DNA from: Azolla caroliniana
Lineage: Eukaryota > Polypodiophyta
Reading direction: 5' to 3'
Length of the DNA stretch: 64,000 nucleotides
Assembly (NCBI GenBank): GCA_043228905.1
Contig: JBHGNT010000005.1
Location: 3,596,001 to 3,660,000 of the forward strand
The translations under genes were made by a program, and so were the position numbers. Below the pieces are notes generated by a model. That model was not told the origin of the DNA. It ran no database searches and was given only the letters and a program-made list of their open reading frames with translations. Within the stretch, counting starts at the first letter, position 1, and every line of letters begins with the position of its first letter. Positions 45,980 to 57,021 of this stretch are shown here, one piece after another.

Positions 45980-46165
45980 TGACAGAACTATTTGGACATG
46001 TCGTTAAGTGCATGGGCTAGAATCTAGATGGAAAGAATGGTGAGAGGGCTTATGACCAAGCTAGTTTTCGAAGCACCATATGAAAGGTCAAGGAATATAT
46101 TTTTGCATCACAGACTTCAAAAATGCTTTTGGTATGGTGCCCCATGAATATATTTGGATATGCAC
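45980..46165 (+). mobile_element. LINE reverse-transcriptase fragment
   Basis: One frame reads YFCITDFKNAFGMVPHEYIW, the reverse-transcriptase block usually written F.DF.KAFD.V.R..LW. The catalytic Asp position is changed to Gly. It belongs to the same broad LINE group as the other fragments and is a short, dead remnant. Confidence 0.65.
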
Positions 46166-47040
46166 ATTTAAGGACTTTAAGTAGGAAGTAAATATATGTA
46201 TCCTAGTAAGTTTTTCAAATCTATGATAAGATGATATTTCATGTGCATAAGAGAGATGAAATTCTAGATTGACTAATTATATTCCAAAAAATAGGGGACA
46301 AGCTCACATGACAATAGAATTGATGCACAAGTAAAGGGTATCGTATCTGAAACCTAACTATTACAACAACAATGGTCAAGATAGAAGATTTAATAATTGT
46401 AAGGATAACCCCTCTACTACTACAAAATAATAATAAGAATGACAACCAATACACTTTTGAATGGGAATTTAGCATACAATAATTAACAAAGTAATAACTA
46501 TAATTGCATTCCTACTTCTAATTACAATCGAAATGGGGGAAAAGAAAACTATTTAGAATTATAATAACAATGACTGCGACAAATTTAAGGACAATTAGAA
46601 TTAGCACCAATTTGGAACTAAGTTGCAAGACCGATGGGATCGATACAGCCAAATGAGAAAATTCCGACCAACTAGAGATAAATGTTGTCAAACCTAAGAC
46701 TAGGGAGGATGAAGATTGCTGAGTGTTATCCTCCAAGAAGAAGAGTCTAAATGCAAAGTCACGAGACTCAAAACAAATTTCAGAGCCCCATTAGACTTGG
46801 AAACCAAAAATTATGCATTAGGAATAAAGTTGGTGTAAAAATGGATCAAATCTATGCGACGGATAAAACAAAAAACTCAGTTGGGAAGAGGAAGGGAAAC
46901 AAGAAGATTAAGTTCAAATTATTCTAAGAGATGTTACAAGTGTCTGATTAAGTACCTACATTCAAGCCTAGTTCATCACATTCTTGGGTACACTAATGTT
47001 AGTACAAATTGCTACTAAACATAAATCCACAAACATGCAA
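46166..47040. other. Unassigned, possibly decayed retroelement gag
   Basis: Asn-rich translations such as NYYNNNGQDRRFNN occur near 46350 on the forward strand and would suit the Asn-rich tail of a gag protein. Stops are frequent and no zinc knuckle is seen. This is a weak suggestion only. Confidence 0.3.
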
Positions 47041-47446
47041 CACTGCCTGATCTGAACGAAGTATTGCATGTTGATTTGCAGCAACTCTTACGATAGATGC
47101 AGCCCTAGATGTCGGGAGTCCGGTGAAAGTATTTTCTTTTTCTGCTGGGGAATGGGACAAAACATTCTGCCGGAAACCGATTCCTGAAATTGAAGGGAGA
47201 GACCCCATTCCAATTCAAAAGCTAATCAATCAAAGGAAGAATACAACCAGCACCAATGCTGTGAAACCAAGAAATCGAGGTATTAATCTTCAGTCATCTG
47301 AAGTTTCTGACGATGTCGAGAAATATCTAAAAGTTGTTCCGAGCAGTCCACCGCCCCAGTCTTCAAAATCAACATTAGGAACCAGTACTAGTTTTTCAGA
47401 TTCCACTTTTTTGCAGCCAAGCACTTTCAGAACTTCAAACAGATAA
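47041..47446 (+). other. Unrecognised exon-like ORF
   Basis: After TTTGCAG, a good splice acceptor, an open frame runs to a stop at 47446 for about 130 residues. It includes TIDAALDVGSPVKVF, FSAGEWDKTFCRKPIPEIEG and a Ser-rich C-terminus. The sequence looks like real protein rather than random translation, but I do not recognise the family. No partner exons were found nearby. It could be the last exon of a decayed or captured host gene, or part of the gypsy element behind it. Confidence 0.35.
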
Positions 47447-47739
47447 TTTTAAAGAAAGAAAACAAATATCAATTGAATGCGTAGAACAAAGATGAGGTAA
47501 ATTTAACCAAGTAAGAATTAGGATATATGCATAATGGAGATGATAGTGTTTTTACCTGGAGATGGAAGATTCTTTCTCCTGGTTTTACAAATCTACCAAA
47601 TATGATGTTTTTTAACGAACCAAACACAAATGATCAGTCATAAGCCAGGGTTAGGTGAGAGGAATCCCAACATAGATATGGAAACAACAAGTTCAACTAG
47701 AATTTGAGCACGTTAAAAGTAAAATAACTAGGGTTTTGG

Positions 47740-48140
47740 TTGGTGAACTAGAGAATGTCCATGTGGGAACAAAAGATGACCAAAAAATAGTTAAGATAAT
47801 TGTTAATCTTGATCCTGAATTCAAATGGTAAGACAAGATAATCTGGATCAAGATTAAAACTACAGTCTTTAACGACTTTAAAGATGTGTTTGTGCCAGGA
47901 ATGGATCATGCATTATTCACTCACAATATTAATTTGAATGATGATTGATGTTCCAAAACAAGCTGGGTAGGTATAGGGTACACCCCAATTACTCAAAGAT
48001 GGTCAAAGAAAAATGGGAATGCCTTGCTCAAGGGCTGATAATAAGAAACCAACTGTTGTAGTCCCACAAAGGATGTAAAAAATTGTAATGATTATAGGAA
48101 ACTGAATGCAGCAATATCAAATTCATTTCCCTTGGCCTAA
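47740..48140 (+). mobile_element. Decayed Ty3/gypsy reverse-transcriptase fragment
   Basis: The frame FNDFKDVFVPGMDHALFTHN resembles the gypsy segment just before the reverse transcriptase. DYRKLNAAISNSFPLA near 48080-48135 is the conserved VDYRKLNAAT..PFPLP block. Frameshifts and stops separate them. No LTRs were identified for this copy. Confidence 0.7.
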
Positions 48141-49222
48141 ATTGAGGTGGTGTATTTTCAATGTGTGTCAATGTGGTGGCAATTTCAAGGCATTGTGCAT
48201 GATTTTTCAAGCTGCACTTGTAATTTCTAATGACCTTCTAGTTTCAAGAATCATTACAGTGCACAGGGCTGTTTACCCCTGAATGGTGGCATAGAAATGT
48301 CTTTCTCCTAGTTAGACGAATGTTCAAAATGTGGTGACTAGTATGTCAATTTCCAGGCATTCGACCTTCATCATACACCATTGGCTATTGCCTTCTAAGT
48401 CAATAGGTATGCATGATTAATTAGACATACGTTCACAATGTGTTGACTGGTACACCAATTCCTATGAAACATCTTGACAGTTGGGTAAGGATTTGCCAAT
48501 GTACAATGCAGTCTACATAAATTAGAGGCAATACTGTGAAATGCCCAATGGTTGTATTTTCCTCATGTTCTCCTAAGAGTAAGAGTTCTTGGATGAACTC
48601 TTCTTGTTGGACAATAAATACACCGAGTAGTGTAGGTGATGGTGGTAATCTTGTCCACTCTATGGGCTCATGAAATCTCTAGAAAAGCCATTATTTGTAT
48701 TTACCATGCATTTTACTTCTTGCTATACCATGTTGATAAAATTGCCTACTCTTTACTATAGCTTTGCACTTTGAGCTGTTTTAAAAACATGATAGCACAA
48801 TGGTTGTACTTTAAGCCATTCACTACAACCCCTGAACAATGAGATAGTCTTAGTGCTGTGTTTGGGTCAAAAACCTACTTTGTTCCACAACTCTCTTGTG
48901 TTTTTCTGCCAATTCTAAGCTTATTCTCACTACCATCACTTAAACTTCCATAATGCTTATTCTCATATGACACTGAGCACATAGCTTCATTGGTCATATG
49001 GATGATAATGTGCTGTATTCTCTCTCTCATATTTTTATAGAAAGCATGTTATAGCTCGGTGGCATTACATACACGTGTAGTAACCAGAGCCCTTATCATG
49101 AACATGATTTTGTGCCACTTTCTAGCAAATCTTATAATGCCCTTGGAGCTCATTCTCTTTATGTGCATAAAAAGCATGCACTTTGGCCATTGTAGCCTCC
49201 CTTACTGAGTTCATTGTATCAT
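48141..49222. other. 3' flank of the PPR gene
   Basis: Loosely repeated phrases (CAATGTG..GACT, GCATTCGACC, AAGGCATTG) occur in 48170-48480. The part next to 49222 is probably the PPR 3' UTR. It still contains a frame resembling the missing end of the E motif (NSVREATMAKV). No separate gene is seen. Confidence 0.5.
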
Positions 49223-51667
49223 TTATTTTCCATCCTCTAGCAAGTTTCGATGTGCGTAAATGTTGTATGTACAAGCATAAGCTGCACTTTCTGTTGCATC
49301 TAACAGCATCACTTGTTCAAAGGCATATCTTCCCAATTCTACACTGCTCCACTTCTGACAAGCCCCAAGCAAAGCCGACCAAAGTGCAGGATTAGAATGG
49401 AAAGCTGTGTTCTCTACTAGTGTTGCGGCCATATATAATTGTCCTGCACGACCAAAGACGTCGATTATGCAAGTATGATGCTCAAGTGTTGGAGCTATAT
49501 TATAATCCCTATTCATGACCTCGAAAATAGTTTGACTCTTACCCACCAGACCTGCGTGACTGCATGAAGTGAGAAGATTAACAAAAGTAACTGAATCTGG
49601 AATTTCATTTTCTTCTATCATTTTATCAATGGAATGAAGAACATTTTCAAATTCTCCTAGCTGAGCAAATCCATTAATTAGGGAGTTCCACGAAGCAATA
49701 TCTCGGGATGGAAGCTTATTGAATACATCCTGAGCTTTTCTACTCAAGCCACACTTAGCATACATATCAACCAGCGCAGTCCCTATAATAGGGTCTCTTT
49801 GTAACAATTCTTGCCTCATAATTTCAGAATGAATTTCACTGCCGTGTTCAGATGCTCCAATATGACTACAAGCCTTCAAGCCATAAATGAATGTGATAGA
49901 ATTTGGAGAAATTCCTTCCAACTGCATTTGTTTAAAGCATTTAAGTGCTTCCTCATCATGCCCTTCTTTTGCATATCCTGTAATCAAAGCAGTCCATGTT
50001 ACAAGATCTCTAACAACAAGTTCATCAAACACCTTTTGTGCCTTGATCAACATGCCACATTTTATATACATAGCAATCAAACTGCTTCCAAGATGCACGT
50101 GATTTCTTAACATCCCTTTCCTAGATATTTCAGCATGTATTTCTCTTCCCTTTTCTGCTGCTCCCATGTTTCCACATGCTTTCAGGATGCATGCATAAGT
50201 AGTTGCATCAGGGGAAACACCCTCAGCTAACATTACTTCAAAGAAATTGAGAGCTTTCTCACTACCCTCACTTTCCACATATCCCATAATCATCACATTC
50301 CATGAGACAACATCTCGAACAGGAAGGCTGTCAAACATGGCTTGACCTCTTGAAAGTAAACCACATTTCACATACATATCAACCACAGCATTGCCAAGGC
50401 AAAGATCCTTTTCCAATAGATTTCTTTTCAGAACCTCAGCATGGATTTTTCTTCCTTCATCAATGTCTCCAATGCTGCTGCATGCTTTCAAACCACATGT
50501 GTATGTCACAGCATTCGGAGAAAGTCCCTCGATTTGCATTTTCTTGAGAAAAAAAAGTGCTTTTTCACTGGCACCATATTGTGCATAACCTGCAATGAGT
50601 GCAGTCCACGTGACTACATCTCTAGCAAGAAGATTATCAAATACTTTTTGTGCTTCAGCTAGCAACCCAAACTTGAAATACATATCAACTAGCATACTAC
50701 CGAGAACAGCATGTCTTCCTAGAAGAATTCCTTTTCTCAAAATCAAAGAATGTAATTTCTTTCCCTTTTCTATAGCCCTACTGTTTGCGCATGCCCTCAA
50801 GATGCACATGAACGTGATCACATTTGGAGAAATGCCTACAAGTTGCATCTTCTCAAAAAACCCTAGAGTTTCCTCAAAAAGTCCATGCTCTACATAGCCT
50901 CCAATGAGTGCATTCCATGAAACTACATCTTGCATTGGGAGTGTGTCAAAGGCTTCCTTTGCTTTATCAAGGCAGCCACATTTCCCATACATATGGATCA
51001 ACGCATTGCCCAGAAAAGGATTGTATTCGAGCAAACCTTTCTTGACAATTTCAACATGTAGTTCTTCTCCTTGTTCAACACCTCTAATAGACCCACAAGC
51101 TTTCAAACTGGAAAAGTAGGTAATAGTGTTTGGAGCAATACCATCCTCTTGCATTTGTTTAAGGCAAAGAAGAGCTTCCCACCCACACCCATGCTGTGCA
51201 TATCCTGAAATAAGAGTGTTCCACGAGACTACATCACGGACATCAAGATCATCAAACACTTTCTTTGCATTTACAAGTGAGCCACATTTGGAATACATGT
51301 CAACAAGTCCATTCCCAAGAAATACATTAGATCTCAATAAATTCTTCTGCAGAATATAATGATGTATTAGCTCTCCACTTTCCATATCTCTCTGTTTTGC
51401 ACTGATCTTGAGCAAAGCTGCAAGAGTATGTACATCTGGGTGGAATGTGTCTTCTCTCATTTCGTGAGAGGTTAGCAAAACATTCTTTGGATGGCCCTGA
51501 AGCTTGGCTTGGACGTGAATGAGACGGTTCCAAGAAGCCTCAGCACCAGCTTGGACTATCTTCGTCTCCGCTGACTGCATCTCCTCGACTTCATTGTCAG
51601 CAGTCTCAGCAGTCGTGGGCATTGGCAACCACACAGAGGGCAAAGCAACGGCCAGTGGCAGAGGCAT
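49223..51667 (-). CDS. PLS-class pentatricopeptide repeat protein, 814 aa
   Basis: PPR proteins bind organellar RNA in a base-by-base manner and direct editing, splicing or stability in plastids or mitochondria. This one has a short N-terminal region (about 1-75) without an obvious targeting peptide. Six near-regular blocks of about 102 residues follow. Each has a DVVSWNALI.GYA-type repeat, an EALxxFxxMQ.EGISPN segment and a GxxIHxEIxKxGLL segment, typical of P-L-S triplets. YNIAPTLEHHTCIIDVFGRAGQ and PALWSALLGAC mark the last repeats and the start of the E region. The protein ends abruptly at NLLEDGK inside the E motif. There is no E+ or DYW domain. A +1 frame just downstream resembles the lost part. 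The start at 51667 is the first ATG of a long open frame and follows a (TC)n leader. Single exon. The RNA target is unknown. Confidence 0.93.
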   Translation of the reverse strand: MPLPLAVALPSVWLPMPTTAETADNEVEEMQSAETKIVQAGAEASWNRLIHVQAKLQGHPKNVLLTSHEMREDTFHPDVHTLAALLKISAKQRDMESGELIHHYILQKNLLRSNVFLGNGLVDMYSKCGSLVNAKKVFDDLDVRDVVSWNTLISGYAQHGCGWEALLCLKQMQEDGIAPNTITYFSSLKACGSIRGVEQGEELHVEIVKKGLLEYNPFLGNALIHMYGKCGCLDKAKEAFDTLPMQDVVSWNALIGGYVEHGLFEETLGFFEKMQLVGISPNVITFMCILRACANSRAIEKGKKLHSLILRKGILLGRHAVLGSMLVDMYFKFGLLAEAQKVFDNLLARDVVTWTALIAGYAQYGASEKALFFLKKMQIEGLSPNAVTYTCGLKACSSIGDIDEGRKIHAEVLKRNLLEKDLCLGNAVVDMYVKCGLLSRGQAMFDSLPVRDVVSWNVMIMGYVESEGSEKALNFFEVMLAEGVSPDATTYACILKACGNMGAAEKGREIHAEISRKGMLRNHVHLGSSLIAMYIKCGMLIKAQKVFDELVVRDLVTWTALITGYAKEGHDEEALKCFKQMQLEGISPNSITFIYGLKACSHIGASEHGSEIHSEIMRQELLQRDPIIGTALVDMYAKCGLSRKAQDVFNKLPSRDIASWNSLINGFAQLGEFENVLHSIDKMIEENEIPDSVTFVNLLTSCSHAGLVGKSQTIFEVMNRDYNIAPTLEHHTCIIDVFGRAGQLYMAATLVENTAFHSNPALWSALLGACQKWSSVELGRYAFEQVMLLDATESAAYACTYNIYAHRNLLEDGK

Positions 51668-53100
51668 GTCGATGAGCGCAATCGATCATCTGTGGGTCGA
51701 TCAACTCATCCCAATAAATTACCTACTATCTATGACACAGAACGTCGTGGGCAGCGGTCAGGGGCGGCAACAATGAAGGAAAGGGCTGTGGCAGAGAGAG
51801 AGAGAGAGAGAGAGAGATGGAGGCATATGAACGAGTGCCATGGATGGATCAAGTCGTAGGTAGTATCAGTATGACAATAACCAGTCTCTGCAATCCTCTA
51901 TTTCCAGGTGTGCGGGTGTAACCCAACTGGAATGGAACGCTACTACTAATGAGCCTACGGCGAAGGGCCCTGTCGTGTTGGTTTGGAGACTACCATATAT
52001 ACAAATAGGATCAACAAACACAGTTTCCATTTGATTTGAATCTCTCTCAACTCGTTTCCTGAAACATATAACTTGAAAGCCTTTTCTACTGTTTGCCTTC
52101 ATCTCATATGCAAAATGTATTCTAAAACACCCCCCCCCTCTTGACATCCTATGATATGCGGAGACAACTTTTTCTTCATTACACTGTACAGTAACTAGTT
52201 CTTGAATAGCCAACGATTCATCCATCAACAATACAGTAAGCAGATCCATGCATCAATGATCATACATTCTGAATCATGCACTGTCAAATTCCCAATAGCT
52301 CGATAAAATTGTGCCTTTTTCATTTTCATCAAGTATATTGCTTCTGAAGGCTGTCTAGGAGCAATATACTTCACGAAAATAAAAAGGCACAATTTTATCC
52401 ACAGGTACAGAGTTGACATTTTTTAATAAACACATGCTGATGAAACCCAAAAGACTACTCAACATTCCTATCTTAGAACTGATTGGTTGTGATACAGAAG
52501 TTCGGTAACAAATCTATAATATTATTCCTCACTAAATTATTTCTAATTTTCTTATTAATGATTCAATTTGTTGATCCCATCCTACATAAGCATCTTGAAC
52601 TGACAAAATAATGGCAGTCTAAAATTTGTCAACATAGAAAATTTGATGTGTTTCAATAGGTCATTATATGTTCGATAGGTCATTATGGTATCTTCTAAAT
52701 AAAAAATAAACATGTAAAAAACTCAATCTACCCTGCTATATCGCATTACTAAGAGAAGATAAATATATATGTATACAGAAACGTAATCATCAAACGTATT
52801 GGTCTTTCAAAGACATCAATACATGGAATCGATATCCAAAAACCTACAAAATGAGTAACTGGCCCAAAAGGCAACAAAAGACTGGAGATGTTACTCTCAT
52901 TCCCTCATATTATTGGAATGTGAGCTATTCCCTAGGCTGACCTAACTTACAAAAATGTAAATTAGATAAACCCTTGGCTAAGACTCATTTGAAGCAAAGC
53001 AAGTGCTTTTGACAAATTGTAATTAGAACCACATGACGTCGCAAATTATACAGAAATGCATCATTTCCCATTTCTTTCTCCATGCCAAGAGCCCGAGTTT
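51668..53100. other. Region between the PPR and FAX1-like genes
   Basis: It holds the PPR leader with (GA)12 at 51793-51816, a C-run near 52131-52138 and the foldback at 52302-52399. Two reverse-strand ORFs (51866-52249 and 52225-52419) show no recognisable domain. The 3' UTR of the FAX1-like gene would occupy the last part. Confidence 0.5.
52302..52399. repeat. Near-perfect 98-nt foldback
   Basis: The left arm 52302-52341 (GATAAAATTGTGCCTTTTT...) and the right arm 52361-52399 are inverted copies with one single-base bulge and two mismatches, around a 19-base loop. It has pre-miRNA size and could equally be a tiny foldback transposon. On the minus strand one mismatch becomes a G-U pair, so the hairpin is slightly better there. 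Confidence 0.75.
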
Positions 53101-55995
53101 TTATGTGTGTGAGGTCCGCATAATCCCATGAATATAGCCACCAGTCATAATAAATGATGCAATTGATACGACACCGGCAGGGAAAAATTTTCCTGAGTTC
53201 TTGAAACGACTTCCCATCACAAATAAAAGGATTGCTGAGATACCTAAAACACAACCAGAATAAAGCATAAACAAGAATCAAGAGCTAACACCTACTATTA
53301 AAGATGAGACCAATCATCAGAAGTATTTAGAGTACCTAATCCCAGTGATGATGCAAATACCGGATTACTTGGTAATTGAGAGTACACGACCAATAATGCT
53401 AAGCCCGAGCCTACCCCTGAGATGAGGGACTTTGTGCTTTTGCTTTTCAGATATCCAATTGTTCCTCCCACTGCTCAAACACAATTATTCAGAATATCTA
53501 AGAAATTATTTGCAAGTAAACAACATTGAACATATAGAACAACATCTATAGAAATTACTTACAAGTTAACAGCATTAAACATATAGAACAACATCTATAG
53601 AAATTATTTACAAGTTAACAGCATTAAACATATAGAACAACATTAAACATATAGAAATTATTTGCATGTTAACAACATTAAACATATAAAAATTATTTGC
53701 AAGTTAACAACATTAAACATACTCTGCAGGATATGCAATAGGCATTGCATGGGAATGCATCAGTTTTAACGATAATGCTTTTGTTTAGAGTTAAGAGGGT
53801 CATCATAGCAGGCACCCTTCATTAATGCTGTTTCAAGATGCCAAAGCATAGCCGTCCCCATAGCCCAAACGATGATAAATAGACATGTTTTGGCTTTTTG
53901 ACCTTTTTCATCTTATTGTTGTGCCTACTTAGATTCATGTAGAGCATATAATTATATATCGATGTGTGACACATCTATATGTATGTTTGTATGAATGCAT
54001 ACATACACTGTACACATAGTATGTATGCATAGCAATGGGCACAATTCGGTTTTGGTTTGGTTCAGTTTCAAGGCAAAGAAACCGAACTAAACAGAAAGCG
54101 AACCGTTTATTTAAAACAAAAACCAAACCAAACCGTTTATAAACTCTCAGTATTGAAACCAAACCATTTAAGAAATAGTTGAAACCAAACCATTTAAAAC
54201 CAAACCGTTTAGGGAAAAGTTGAAACCAAACCGAACCCTTTAATAAAAAATTTAAAACTAACCACTTAAATTAAACTAATTAAACATCTAAATAAACAAA
54301 AATACATTAAATTAAATAAGCATTTAAGTTAAATTTATTAAATCAATAAAAAACCATTAATTAAACCATTAAATCAATAAACTATTAAGGTAAAACAAAA
54401 GTTAACCAAAAACCTATAAACCTTTAAACCAAACCTATAAACCTATAAACCCGAGTTTTAAAACCGAACCGTTTGTCGAAAATCCAAACCATTAAAAAAA
54501 TTTGGAACCAATAAACCGTTAAACCATGGCTTAATGGTTCAGTTCGGTTTGAGCCGAAACAGTATGCATGCATGCCTGCACAGATGGATAAATGCATGAA
54601 TGTATGTATATATGTGTGTTTTCAATATGTTGTTTCCAACTTAATCTCCATTTCCATTTCCTTTGAAATGACATTTACACGTGCATTTTCCACACATTCT
54701 CTAACTTTCTTCCATAATAGAAGCAGTGACAAGCTCAAGCTATTACATAGCACATCCCTAAACCATAGTATCATCTTGACATCCTTAGGTGTAGTATGAG
54801 ATGCACCTAGATTTCCAGTCATCTGATGGACATTCCCTCATGGATATTGATTGGCTGGAGAATTAATCTCTGAGCCATCTAATCTTGATCATAATTATTT
54901 TTATTTGAATTCAAGTTTGACTCCTAAAATTGTTCTCACTTATGAAGGCAAAAAAGGAGAGATCACAAATTCAAATGATATCACCCGTACAAATCGCCTT
55001 TTTCTATGAAACAAGAAAACAGTCAAGTACATGCATCATGGAATCACATCATAAAGCTCACTGTCAAGAAACCCCAGAAAATCATGGTTATTTGCTACTC
55101 TTGTTACCCTAAACTCTGGACCTCAGATTAAAGCTTGCTGGGCAAGAGTCCCATAACTGTCCAATGATTCATACCACATAAAAATTGTTAATGGAATATC
55201 AGACATAATGAGGTATGTAAGTACATACTCAGAGGTAAGCATGATATATAATTGAAGAAATAATTGAATCAGCATTACCTTCTTGAGTTGAAAAGAAATA
55301 AATTTCTTTGTTGAAATTTATCAAAAAAATACCAATAATAGAAAATGTATCGATAAAAGCTTAAAGAAGATTCAGTGAGACCTTAGCAATAATATGTAAA
55401 GTAGATATGGAAACTTACTTGCTATAAGGAGTGCATAGGCTAAGGTGATCTTTTGGGAGGTGATGATCTTCTTTTTCTTTGAAGATTCTCCATCTTCTCC
55501 TTGCCCTTCCCCTCTACCAGAATTGCCACCACTACCACCGCCACCTGAATCTCCTGAGTTTCCATCACTAGAATGTCCTCCTCCCCCTTCCTCCAACTGT
55601 TCAGCAGATGAAGAAGGGACTGATTCAGACAGCTGGCTCGCGACCTCCAACCTCTCAGTTAGGAGAGAAGAAGAAGCATCCCCTTCAAAGCTTCCACCTG
55701 CGTATGGATAGGAGGATGAATAGTCGTCAGTAGACGAGAACCTCTCAGGATCGGCGTTCAGATCAGAGCCCGTGGCGAGGACACAGAGAGAAAGAGTGGA
55801 TGATGTGAAGGAGGTAGGAAGACGATGCAGCTGTGGTGCAGGCAAGCGAGGAGCAGGACGGGACGACGACCAACGATTTCTTACGCTCGTCGTCAAGAGA
55901 CGTGCTCTAATGTCAGCCTCTTTCAAAGCGTGAGCTTTGCTGGCAGCGACGGCAAGCGTGAGGCAGGAGGGGTAGGCAGCAGCAGCAGCCGCCAT
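53101..55995 (-). CDS. FAX1: FAX1-like plastid fatty-acid exporter (TMEM14 domain), 284 aa, three exons
   Basis: FAX proteins sit in the plastid inner envelope and help export newly made fatty acids for lipid assembly. Exons in coding order: 55995-55419, 53470-53336, 53243-53101. Introns are GT-AG, and the joined frame is 855 nt. Residues 1-60 are Ala-, Arg- and Ser-rich, as in a chloroplast transit peptide. Residues about 130-170 form a Ser/Gly/Glu-rich linker (GGGGSGGNSGRGEGQGEDGE) characteristic of FAX1-type members. From about 183 to the end lies the TMEM14 domain with four hydrophobic segments: KITLAYALLIAMGGTIGYLK, the SGVGSGLALLVVYSQLP stretch, ISAILLFVMGSRF and FPAGVVSIASFIMTGGYI. The ATG at 55995 lies in GCCATGG; the open frame upstream begins only with TTG. 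Identification of the family is secure. FAX1 versus a close paralogue is inferred from the linker. Confidence 0.9.
53499..53721. repeat. Minisatellite in FAX1-like intron 1
   Basis: About five units contain AGAAATTATTTGCAAGTTAA and CATTAAACATATAGAAC. The first units are about 50 bp, and the last two are shortened to about 37 bp. It lies just upstream of exon 2 on the coding strand. Confidence 0.85.
54031..54561. mobile_element. hAT-like MITE relative in FAX1-like intron 1
   Basis: The block is rich in AACCAAACCG/CGGTTTGGTT and AT-rich filler like the other MITEs here. It is flanked by GTATGCAT on both sides (54023-54030 and 54562-54569). Its termini (AGCAATGGGCACAATTCGG and ..GAGCCGAAACA) are only weakly inverted, and the flanks are themselves ATGC-repetitive. 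The target duplication is therefore less certain than for copies A to C. Confidence 0.5.
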
Positions 55996-56036
55996 GGAGA
56001 ACAAATGCCTTCTGTTTTCTCTCTCGCTTTCTGTCT

Positions 56037-56066
56037 CCTGCCTCTGTCTCTGTCTCTGTCTCTGTG
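56037..56066 (-). repeat. (ACAGAG)n hexamer repeat in FAX1-like leader
   Basis: CTCTGTCTCTGTCTCTGTCTC on the plus strand is (ACAGAG)n on the sense strand, about 40-70 bases before the ATG. A second hexamer array, (CATGTC)n, lies further upstream at about 56197-56229. Confidence 0.85.
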
Positions 56067-56229
56067 TTTGGCTCTGTGCGCTGCCTCCACAACCTCTTCT
56101 CTGTCTTTCTGCAGTAAGTTGCAGCCAGTGAAAACAGTAGTTGCTGGCCAGGTATATACATATTGGTCATGTTGTATGTCCCACCAACAAAAGAGCATGT
56201 CCATGTCCATGTCCATGTCCATGTCCATG

Positions 56230-57021
56230 TGATAAGAAGAGACTCCATCCATTACAGCTCCTTCAACTCTTACCCCCTCGACCCTAGCTTTATCCGATTG
56301 ATATGATTCGAATATATTCAACCCCTATATAACTTTGTATTTTCCATTAGACATAAAGATTTTATGGAAGATTGGTAATGATCATCATCAATGGTAGATC
56401 CTCATAAATGAACATCCCGTATCATTCATAAATTTGATACGGGGTATGAGCCCATATTGAATTATCGAATAATCTGAAATCAAAATTAATGAATCTACAA
56501 ATGAATTAGTAAGTTTGTCAATTCAGGGTGTCCTACAGTTTAGTGTGCTTTAATTCAATATAAGCTAAAAAGTTGAATAACTTTTAAGGAAATTAAGGGT
56601 ATTTTGTTCTTAAAATATTGTAGGAAGACGGATACTTCATGAAAGGGTATATTTCAGTATTACTAATGTATTTCTCATGTATCCTTCTCCTACAAGCAAG
56701 AGATTGTGTGTGTGGGTGTTGGCGTAGGTGTGAATGTGTGCGTGCAGGTGTGCTTAATGTCTATAAAGAGGGCAAAGCAGCATAGCAGACCAAATAAGAG
56801 ATTACATATGAACAGTTTTGGTGAAGGAGAAACCAAAATTAATAGACATACATAAATTCTACAAGTAGCAAGGGGGTCAGTTTTGTATATGATACTTGGC
56901 AAACAAAGAAGTTTTGTAACTTTCTTTCACAAACACATTACAATGAAATTGTCCAAAGAGAAAAAAACTCAAATGTATAACAAGGTTATAGGGTTGTGTA
57001 CTGTCACCAAAGCCGATTTTA
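56230..57021. other. Intergenic DNA between the FAX1-like and membrane-protein genes
   Basis: It contains the FAX1-like promoter side and, near 57.0 kb, the 3' UTR of the next gene. A GTGTGTGTGGGTGTTGG-type run lies near 56704-56750. No further gene is seen. Confidence 0.5.

Noticed and set aside
51866-52249. 127-aa reverse-strand ORF between the PPR and FAX1-like genes
   Set aside because: No domain, no favourable start context and no partner exons. It is probably a chance ORF in the PPR promoter region.
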